DNA of 64,000 nucleotides from Bacillus sp. J37 (lineage in GTDB: Bacteria; Bacillota; Bacilli; Bacillales; Bacillaceae): positions 1 through 64,000 of the forward strand of contig NZ_JAEK01000007.1 in the NCBI RefSeq assembly GCF_000518865.1. The letters are read 5' to 3'. This document shows positions 57,926 to 64,000 of the stretch, piece by piece. The notes below the pieces were generated by a model. That model did not search any database. It was not told the origin of the DNA and saw only the letters and a list, made by a program, of their open reading frames with translations. The position numbers and the translations under genes are program-made. Each line of letters starts with the position of its first letter. Within the stretch, counting starts at the first letter, position 1.

Positions 57926-58885
57926 TTAACGTTCTACGTCCTCACCCTTACTATTCATAAGTGCCTCAATCTCATCTGGTTCTGGTAGACCTTCTACATC
58001 ACCTTCAACCATTGTCACCAATGCACCTACAGCATTTCCTCGCTTGACAGCATCAGGTAAGTTTAACCCATTTAGTAGACCTGATAGCAGTCCGGCAGCA
58101 AAGCCGTCACCTGCACCAACAGGATCAACAACTTGATCAACAGGATAACCTGGTATCACTCCAGATGTCTCGTTTGTAAAAAATGCAGCTCCTTCAGCTC
58201 CCAGTTTGACCACTACTTTAGCAGATCCATTATTAATAAAGCAATTCGCTATTTTTTGAGGATCTGTTTCATTGAACATAAATTTCCCTTCATCAATTCC
58301 TGGTAGGACAATGTCTGCTAACGAAGCTAATTCTAATAAGACTTGTCTTGCTTTTTCTTCACTCCAAAGCTTTCTTCGTAGGTTAGGATCGAATACGACT
58401 TGTACACCATTCTTTTTTGCTAGTTTTATTGCCTCTAAGACAGTACTAGCACAGGAATCACTTAATGCTGGGGTAATTCCTGTTATATGAAGAAATTTCG
58501 ATCCTGCAATATACTCTTCATTTAAATCTTCAGGAGTTAATCCACTTGCTGCAGAGTCTTTCCGATAATAGTAGACCCTTACATCACTAGTTCTTCTTAG
58601 TTCCTTGAAATAAACTCCTGTCGGACGTTTCAAATCAACTTTAACCTGACTAACGTCTACGCCCTCTCCTTTAATAAAAGCTACAACCGCCTTTCCAAAC
58701 TCATCATTTCCTACCTTACTTACCCAGCCAGCTTTATGCCCTAATCTAGACAAACCGATTGCGACGTTCGTTTCAGCTCCACCAAATTTCATTGAAAATT
58801 GATTAGCATGACGCATATATCCTGCTGAATTAGGAGTAAAGAGGACCATTGTTTCCCCTATTGTGACAACATCCATTCTTTTCAT
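57926..58885 (-). CDS. kdgK: 2-keto-3-deoxygluconate kinase
   Basis: A 319-aa PfkB-family kinase that phosphorylates KDG to KDPG, the substrate of the Eda gene next to it. Family motifs: FGGAETNVAIGLSRLGHKAGWVSKVGNDEFGKAV near the N terminus and DPVGAGDGFAAGLLSGLL with the catalytic Asp near the C terminus. YYRKDSAASGL matches KdgK sugar-contact segments. It lies 21 bp before eda. Confidence 0.9.
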   Translation of the reverse strand: MKRMDVVTIGETMVLFTPNSAGYMRHANQFSMKFGGAETNVAIGLSRLGHKAGWVSKVGNDEFGKAVVAFIKGEGVDVSQVKVDLKRPTGVYFKELRRTSDVRVYYYRKDSAASGLTPEDLNEEYIAGSKFLHITGITPALSDSCASTVLEAIKLAKKNGVQVVFDPNLRRKLWSEEKARQVLLELASLADIVLPGIDEGKFMFNETDPQKIANCFINNGSAKVVVKLGAEGAAFFTNETSGVIPGYPVDQVVDPVGAGDGFAAGLLSGLLNGLNLPDAVKRGNAVGALVTMVEGDVEGLPEPDEIEALMNSKGEDVER

Positions 58886-58891
58886 TCCATT

Positions 58892-59905
58892 CTAGTTTTC
58901 ACTTAAATATTCATATACTGTTTGAGTAATAGGAACACCATTTACAAGTCTCTCATCCTCTCGTAGTTGTTCCGGTTCGCCTGGTACCATGACATGGTCG
59001 AAGCCCTGTGACGGCTTGGATTGGTGTATTTCATCTATCATTCTATCCATATTTTCTAAGAATTGTTGATGATCTGTAAATACTGCTGGGTTTATCGCAA
59101 ACAAGAAATGTCCTAGCTTACGCTTTTTATTATAGTCACCATACATTGTGACGATATGTGGTCCAAAAGCAGAGCCTGTTAATAGACCGGATAATACATC
59201 AACAACCATCGCCATACCATAACCTTTTGGACCCGCGAACGGTAATAAAGCGTTTACTTCATGAGGATTAGATGTCGGTGTTCCTTCTTGATCAACACCC
59301 CAATCACTCGGAATAGATGTACCTGCTTCTCTTGCATGAAGTACCTTTCCAAAAGCCACATTACTAGTAGCCATATCAAGTATAATCGGTTTGTGCTTGT
59401 TTGCTGGAAATCCGAACGCAATTGGGTTTGTTCCGAAAAATGGTTCCGCTCCGCCAAATGGGACAACGACTTTATCGGTATGAGTAACTGCCATTCCGAT
59501 TAGCCCTTCCTCTGCAGCTTGCTTAACAAAATAAGATAATGCTCCACAGTGACTGCTGTTTATAACAGCTACTGTACCAATTCCATTTGTTTTAGCCATT
59601 TCAATGGTATATTCCATCGCTTCTTTCGCAATAACATGACCAATTCCGTCATCACCATCAAAGATAGCTGAAGAAGGGCCGGTGTCTTTTACCTTGAATT
59701 CAGGATTAGGATTTAATCCACCTTCTGACAGGCGTTTTACATAATGTTCTGTTCTCAAAACGCCATGGGAACTTACTCCTCTTAAATCCGCGTGTACCAA
59801 TACATCTGCTACCGTTTTAGCATGTTTTTTTAATAATCCAGCTTTTACAAGTTTGTTTACAACTAAATCTTTTAATTTCTCATGATTAATAATTGTGTTA
59901 GTCAT
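58892..59905 (-). CDS. Ldh2/malate dehydrogenase-type oxidoreductase
   Basis: A 337-aa NAD(P)-dependent oxidoreductase of the Ldh2 family (malate/L-lactate, ureidoglycolate or 2,3-diketogulonate dehydrogenases). It shows DLRGVSSHGVLRTEHYVKRL with catalytic His, GHVIAKEAMEYTIEMAK, the VAVINSSHCGALSYFV segment, LDMATSNVAFGKV and PFAGPKGYGMAMVVDVLSG. In this operon it probably reduces or oxidises a sugar acid on the way to KDG. The start at 59905 follows GGGAGGT. It is the first gene of the operon. Confidence 0.87.
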   Translation of the reverse strand: MTNTIINHEKLKDLVVNKLVKAGLLKKHAKTVADVLVHADLRGVSSHGVLRTEHYVKRLSEGGLNPNPEFKVKDTGPSSAIFDGDDGIGHVIAKEAMEYTIEMAKTNGIGTVAVINSSHCGALSYFVKQAAEEGLIGMAVTHTDKVVVPFGGAEPFFGTNPIAFGFPANKHKPIILDMATSNVAFGKVLHAREAGTSIPSDWGVDQEGTPTSNPHEVNALLPFAGPKGYGMAMVVDVLSGLLTGSAFGPHIVTMYGDYNKKRKLGHFLFAINPAVFTDHQQFLENMDRMIDEIHQSKPSQGFDHVMVPGEPEQLREDERLVNGVPITQTVYEYLSEN

Positions 59906-59963
59906 CTTTATACCTCCCATATTTTTTCATGATTCTACTGATTAATAAATAGAAATCCCTATT

Positions 59964-59977
59964 ATTAAACGCTTACT
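59964..59977. promoter_or_regulatory. Weak cre-like site before the sugar-acid operon
   Basis: ATTAAACGCTTACT keeps the AAACGCTTAC core of the cre consensus but differs at the outer bases (10 of 14 match). It is about 60 bp upstream of the operon start, where CcpA repression would make sense. Confidence 0.4.
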
Positions 59978-60039
59978 TTTATTCGTTTAATGATTTTTCA
60001 AAAGTTTATGATTATCGATTATCTAAAAAGGATGAGTTC

Positions 60040-60058
60040 GTGAAATGTAACATTTCAC
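60040..60058. promoter_or_regulatory. Palindromic operator 1, probable GntR site
   Basis: GTGAAATGTAACATTTCAC is a perfect 19-bp palindrome centred on ATGTAACAT, 135 bp upstream of the Ldh2-family gene. Confidence 0.75.
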
Positions 60059-60201
60059 ATTTCAATAGTATCTCTTTTTATTTTCTCAGTCAATATTTAA
60101 TTTTCTATTACTAATTCTCTTTTTTGCTCTTCATTTATGAAATTGACTAGACCTTAGGGATTCCTCTATAATTTAAACTATCTATAGATAAATTTTTCAT
60201 G

Positions 60202-60218
60202 TAACATGTAACATGTTA
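60202..60218. promoter_or_regulatory. Palindromic operator 2, probable GntR site
   Basis: TAACATGTAACATGTTA is a perfect 17-bp palindrome with the same ATGTAACAT core, 28 bp before the GntR start codon. It suggests autoregulation. Confidence 0.78.
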
Positions 60219-60246
60219 ATTACTTTTGAAGAAGGAGTATAGTTGA

Positions 60247-60927
60247 ATGAGCCTAATCGAAACCTCTGCTCTAGGTACACAAGTTTATAAAATTCTTCGC
60301 TCAGAGATCATTAGTGGAATTTTTGCACCTGGGGATAAATTAGATATTAATGAATTAGCAACTAAATTTGGAGTAAGCCGCTCACCTGTTAAAGAAGCAG
60401 TCAATCAATTAGTGCATGAAGGATTAATTGAAATCTTGCCAAGAAGAGGAACATATATAAGTCAGCTTCGTTTCAAAGATTGTATGGAAGCTCTTGATGC
60501 AAGATTTATGGTAGAAATATGGGCTGCAACTCAAATAATCGATATTGTAACGGATGAACAAATAAACATTTGGAAACAAATTATTCAAAGAATGGATTCT
60601 CTTTTAAAGGAAGATACTTTTTCGTATGAAGTGTATAGTCAGCTTGATATGGAATTTCACCAGCTTTTAGTACAGTGGACAGGAAACCAAAAAGTACAAA
60701 ATATTTACCAATCTATCAACCCTTTAATTTCCCTTGCTCGAGTAGGATACAGTGAGGTGTTTGAGAAAAGTTTAAAAAGACACAAAGACCATCATAATAT
60801 GTTTGATTCCTTAAAAAATCGTGACTTGACTGGATTGATTTCAGCCATGCAGCAACATAAAGATACCTTAAAAATTGATACAAGACAAAACTGGAATGAA
60901 GAATTATATGGTCCAATTGATAGTTAA
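60247..60927 (+). CDS. GntR family regulator (FCD type)
   Basis: This 226-aa regulator has an N-terminal winged helix (YKILRSEIISGIFAPGDKLDINELATKFGVSRSPVKEAVNQLVHEGLIEILPRRGTYIS) and a helical FCD ligand domain with the metal-binding pattern (Asp and His in DMEFHQLLV, later His residues). Divergent from the sugar-acid operon with two palindromes between them, it is the likely repressor, relieved by a sugar-acid intermediate such as KDG or KDPG. Confidence 0.92.
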   Translation: MSLIETSALGTQVYKILRSEIISGIFAPGDKLDINELATKFGVSRSPVKEAVNQLVHEGLIEILPRRGTYISQLRFKDCMEALDARFMVEIWAATQIIDIVTDEQINIWKQIIQRMDSLLKEDTFSYEVYSQLDMEFHQLLVQWTGNQKVQNIYQSINPLISLARVGYSEVFEKSLKRHKDHHNMFDSLKNRDLTGLISAMQQHKDTLKIDTRQNWNEELYGPIDS

Positions 60928-61064
60928 ACACTCATCCTTAAATTGAAAGAGCCATCTGTCCTTTTTTCTAGTACTGAAGGTTATTAGAAAACTTCTTGAT
61001 TTCCCACTAATTAACATCTACTTCAACACAGATCGGAAAGCTTTTAAACTCGTTGCAAACAAAA

Positions 61065-61098
61065 AAGACACACCGCCTATAACTTTTCGGTGTGTCTT
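61065..61098. terminator. Bidirectional terminator between gntR and crh
   Basis: AAGACACACCG and CGGTGTGTCTT form an 11-bp stem with a 12-nt loop; T-rich runs follow on both strands. It ends the rapZ-yvcK-whiA-crh transcript on the minus strand. Confidence 0.9.
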
Positions 61099-61102
61099 CT
61101 TT

Positions 61103-61360
61103 TTACGCTTCTTGTTTTACAAATTTTTCTAACGCTTCTACAGCTTCCTGCTCATCGCTGCCTTCTGCAATTAGATTGATTTCTGTTCCAGAGCTAACAG
61201 CTAAACTCATTAACCCCATGATGCTCTTTGCATTTACCTTTTTTCCGTCTTTCTCTAAAAAAATATCTGATGCAAAACGATTTGCCTCTTGAACGAATAA
61301 CGCTGCTGGACGCGCCTGTAAACCTGTTTTTAGATTTACTTCAACTTGCTTTTCAACCAT
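61103..61360 (-). CDS. crh: HPr-like catabolite repression protein Crh
   Basis: An 85-aa HPr paralogue. Gln15 replaces the His15 of HPr, so it cannot carry PTS phosphate. Ser46 (NAKSIMGL) is kept, so HPr kinase can phosphorylate it and it can act as CcpA corepressor. This residue pattern and its place behind whiA identify Crh. It links to the cre sites seen before the cellulase and sigL genes. Confidence 0.96.
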   Translation of the reverse strand: MVEKQVEVNLKTGLQARPAALFVQEANRFASDIFLEKDGKKVNAKSIMGLMSLAVSSGTEINLIAEGSDEQEAVEALEKFVKQEA

Positions 61361-61383
61361 TGAAATCTCCTCTTCTCTTTTTA

Positions 61384-62334
61384 TTATTTTATAGATAACG
61401 GCTGGCCTGATCTAAGTTGTTCAGCTATTTCGTCTAGCTTTCTTAAACGATGATTAATGCCTGATTTGCTAATTGTACCGCTTGATACCATTTCTCCAAG
61501 CTCTTTTAGAGTAACATCTTGGTACTCAACTCGAAGTTTCGCGATTTCCCGCAATTTATCTGGTAATGCATCTAACCCGATTTTATCATCGATATAGCGG
61601 ATATTTTCGACTTGTCTAAGGGCAGCTCCTATTGTTTTGTTTAGATTGGCTGTTTCACAGTTAACTAAACGGTTAACAGAATTCCTCATATCCCGGACAA
61701 TTCGTACATCCTCAAATCGAAGTAAAGCCTGATGGGCGCCGATAATATTTAAAAACTCTGTGATCTTCTCGGCTTCCTTTAAGTACGTAATAAACCCTTT
61801 TTTACGTTCAAGTGTTTTGCTGTTTAATTCAAATGTATTCATTAACTCACAAAGAGAATCATTATGTTCCTTATATTGTGAGAAAATTTCAAGATGATAG
61901 GATGAGGTTTCCGGATTATTAACAGACCCTCCGGCAAGAAAAGCTCCTCTTATATAAGAGCGTTTGCAACATTTCTTCTTCACCAGGTTTTCAGAAATAC
62001 TTCTATAAAATGTAAACCCTTCATCAAGTATATTGAGGTCTTCTAAAATCTCCTTAGCCCGTTGAACAAGGCGCACAATATAGACATTGTTTTTCTTTAA
62101 GCGCATTTTTTTACGAACAAGCAGTTCTACTGTGATTTCATATTGCTTTTTTAGAAGAGTATAAATTCTTCTCGCAATCGCTGCATTTTCAGTTTGGATA
62201 TCTAAAATTAGCATACGATTAGAAAATGAAAGGGATCCATTCATTCGAATAAGTGCTGATAGCTCTGCTTTCAAACAGCATGGCTTTAATTCTAAGTTGG
62301 TTAATTCTTTTTTCGTCTCAGATGCAAATGACAA
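61384..62334 (-). CDS. whiA: WhiA sporulation/cell-division regulator
   Basis: This 316-aa protein combines a degenerate LAGLIDADG fold (about residues 1-220, [17 protein letters not shown] and [22 protein letters not shown]) with a C-terminal helix-turn-helix ([32 protein letters not shown]). In B. subtilis it influences cell division and is essential in combination with other factors. It lies 29 bp after yvcK. Confidence 0.96.
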   Translation of the reverse strand: MSFASETKKELTNLELKPCCLKAELSALIRMNGSLSFSNRMLILDIQTENAAIARRIYTLLKKQYEITVELLVRKKMRLKKNNVYIVRLVQRAKEILEDLNILDEGFTFYRSISENLVKKKCCKRSYIRGAFLAGGSVNNPETSSYHLEIFSQYKEHNDSLCELMNTFELNSKTLERKKGFITYLKEAEKITEFLNIIGAHQALLRFEDVRIVRDMRNSVNRLVNCETANLNKTIGAALRQVENIRYIDDKIGLDALPDKLREIAKLRVEYQDVTLKELGEMVSSGTISKSGINHRLRKLDEIAEQLRSGQPLSIK

Positions 62335-62362
62335 TTCTGCACCCCCATTCTTTAAAAGGAAC

Positions 62363-63328
62363 TCATGTCATCTCTTGTTGCAGAATTCCATATAATAGCT
62401 TTGCTACCTTATTTGTATCATGTCTAATCACATTGTTTTCATAACTTACAATTTTGTCTGTTAACACTTCAAGTCCCATTGTTTTCAGTTTTTCAATATC
62501 ATAATGGACCGGCTTTGCAAGTTCTTCCTCATAAAGAGATTTAATGTTTGCAGGAATTTCTTCTTCATTGACTAATATCGTATCAATAAATGCTGCCTGC
62601 ATATGATCATATAAAGCTTTCACATGATCGCTTGCGGAAAAATCCAATGTTTCACCAGCTTGTGTCATGACATTGCAGATGTATACTTTTTTTGCTTTGG
62701 CTTTGCGAACCTCTTCTCCAATTTTAGGAACAAGCAGATTCGGTAAAATACTTGTGTACAGGCTGCCGGGTCCGATGATGATTAAATCAGCTTCCCGAAT
62801 GACCTCAACTGTTTCCGGAAGCGGCTCAATACTACTCGGGCTTAGGAAAACCCGCTTAATCTTCTTCCCTGAAAATGGAATTTTCGATTCTCCGGAGACA
62901 ACGGTTCCGTCTTCCATTTCCGCATTTAAAATCACACTTGTGTTTGCGGCTGGTAAGACTTTTCCCCGCACATTTAACACGGTGCTCATTTCCCTGATTG
63001 CATGAACAAAATCACCGGTAATGTTCGTCATTGCTGCCAGGATTAAGTTTCCTAAGGAATGACCAATCAAATTGTTTCCTTTATTAAAACGATGCTGAAA
63101 CAGCTCTTCAACGAGGGGCTCAACATCTGATAATGCCGCTAATACATTGCGAATATCTCCAGGAGGTGGGATATTTAACTCATTTCGGAGCCTACCCGAG
63201 CTCCCGCCATCATCGGCAACCGTTACAATGGCAGTAATATCAACAGGAAATTTCTTTAAACCTCTTAATAATACCGATAATCCTGTACCGCCGCCAATGA
63301 TGACTACTTTAGGTAATGTTTCAGCCAT
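62363..63328 (-). CDS. yvcK: YvcK/GlmR family regulator
   Basis: A 321-aa CofD-like protein needed in Bacillus for normal shape and growth on gluconeogenic carbon; it binds UDP-GlcNAc and stimulates GlmS. Motifs: [43 protein letters not shown] and [15 protein letters not shown]. It lies 3 bp after the rapZ stop. Confidence 0.95.
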   Translation of the reverse strand: MAETLPKVVIIGGGTGLSVLLRGLKKFPVDITAIVTVADDGGSSGRLRNELNIPPPGDIRNVLAALSDVEPLVEELFQHRFNKGNNLIGHSLGNLILAAMTNITGDFVHAIREMSTVLNVRGKVLPAANTSVILNAEMEDGTVVSGESKIPFSGKKIKRVFLSPSSIEPLPETVEVIREADLIIIGPGSLYTSILPNLLVPKIGEEVRKAKAKKVYICNVMTQAGETLDFSASDHVKALYDHMQAAFIDTILVNEEEIPANIKSLYEEELAKPVHYDIEKLKTMGLEVLTDKIVSYENNVIRHDTNKVAKLLYGILQQEMT

Positions 63329-63331
63329 TAC

Positions 63332-64000
63332 TCAGTGATGCTTTCTTTTCTCAATGTCCCGATGTGAAACTTGAGTGTGATAATCATTTTTATAGTAATT
63401 GGCAATGTATTCAGCTAATGTTACTGAGCGATGTTGTCCTCCTGTACATCCAATCGCTACAACGAGTTGACTTTTCCCCTCACGTTTATAATAAGGCAGC
63501 ATAAACGTAAGCAAGTCCTGAAGCTTTTCTAAAAACTTCTGTGTCTCATTCCACTTTAGAACATAGGAAGAAACCTCTTCCTGCAAGCCTGTTTTCGGTC
63601 TCATATGATCAATGTAATGCGGGTTAGGTAAAAAGCGTACATCAAAGACAAGATCTGCATCAATAGGGATTCCGTATTTAAATCCAAATGATGTCACATT
63701 TACAGTAAATGTATGCTCCACACTTGTGGAGAACTGTTGTAGAATCTTTTCTCTCAGCTCTCTGGGCTTCAGCTCTGAGGTATCATAGATAAGCTGTGCT
63801 CTGCCTTTTAACTCTTCAAGAAGCTCCCGTTCAAGCCCGATACCTTCTAAAGGAAGACCCTTTGATGCCAATGGGTGGGAACGTCTTGTTTCCTTGTAGC
63901 GCGTCACAAGTGTTGAATCCTTTGCATCTAAAAATAAGATATGCGGTGTTAACCATGCATTCTCTGCTAAATCATCAAGCGCTTCAAACAAGCTATCAAA
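63332..64000 (-). CDS. rapZ: RNase adapter / nucleotide-binding protein RapZ (YvcJ), 5' end cut off
   Basis: The window holds the C-terminal 222 or so residues; the N-terminal Walker A region lies beyond the right edge. Visible are the [25 protein letters not shown] segment (Walker B side), [26 protein letters not shown] and the C-terminal [19 protein letters not shown] signature. RapZ controls GlmS through small RNAs in E. coli; B. subtilis YvcJ hydrolyses GTP and affects competence. It is the first visible gene of the rapZ-yvcK-whiA-crh operon. Confidence 0.95.
   Translation of the reverse strand, partial: FDSLFEALDDLAENAWLTPHILFLDAKDSTLVTRYKETRRSHPLASKGLPLEGIGLERELLEELKGRAQLIYDTSELKPRELREKILQQFSTSVEHTFTVNVTSFGFKYGIPIDADLVFDVRFLPNPHYIDHMRPKTGLQEEVSSYVLKWNETQKFLEKLQDLLTFMLPYYKREGKSQLVVAIGCTGGQHRSVTLAEYIANYYKNDYHTQVSHRDIEKRKHH

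Overview
The window is an AT-rich chromosomal segment from a Gram-positive, spore-forming-type Bacillaceae bacterium. The evidence is the conserved Bacillus gene order in the right half: smpB-ssrA, rnr, a carboxylesterase, secG, the cggR-gapA-pgk-tpiA-gpmI-eno operon, sigL, tRNA-Arg, clpP, and crh-whiA-yvcK-rapZ. Strong AGGAGG ribosome binding sites, CcpA, CggR, CtsR and Fur sites, and a GKSNNNLALAA tmRNA tag agree with this. The species cannot be named from the sequence alone.

Left half (1-31 kb), accessory genes. The left edge is the end of an IS21-family element. Next comes a complete six-gene petrobactin siderophore operon (asbABCDEF, minus strand) behind a Fur box, followed by a second Fur-box gene for a heme-degrading monooxygenase and a YbaN-like membrane protein: an iron-acquisition block. 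After it are a TerC-family metal transporter, a PhzF-like isomerase, EamA transporters (one with a terminator hairpin in its leader), an SDR oxidoreductase with a MerR regulator and a classic 19-bp-spacer MerR promoter, a pentapeptide-repeat protein, and an LPxTG-anchored GH5 cellulase under a perfect cre site. A NUDIX hydrolase follows a ykkC-class riboswitch (probably the nucleoside-diphosphate-sensing 2c type). Then come MgtC, GNAT, AraC, a manganese catalase, an MFS transporter and a MocR-type regulator. Three DUF3231 paralogues are scattered through this half.

Right half (31-64 kb), mostly core genes. The tmRNA gene is split in its T-loop by a roughly 276-nt group I intron, and a free-standing LAGLIDADG endonuclease gene lies just beyond the tmRNA 3' end on the opposite strand. 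Rnr, SecG and the glycolytic operon follow, with palindromic intergenic elements between its genes. SigL, a drug efflux pump with a TetR repressor and three operator palindromes, a chemoreceptor, tRNA-Arg(CCG) and ClpP come next. A sugar-acid catabolic block (TRAP transporter DctPQM, KDPG aldolase, KDG kinase, Ldh2-family dehydrogenase) faces a GntR/FCD regulator, with two palindromes sharing a 9-bp core between them. It would feed pyruvate and glyceraldehyde-3-phosphate into the neighbouring glycolytic genes. The window ends inside rapZ.

The least explained structure is a family of four intergenic arrays at about 27.1, 37.3, 38.4 and 48.0 kb. Each has five AT-rich units (consensus TTTATTTTCGATT plus a variable spacer) spaced 20-21 nt apart, all in the same orientation and all ending in a similar TTAGACAAAATTCGACA-like flank.
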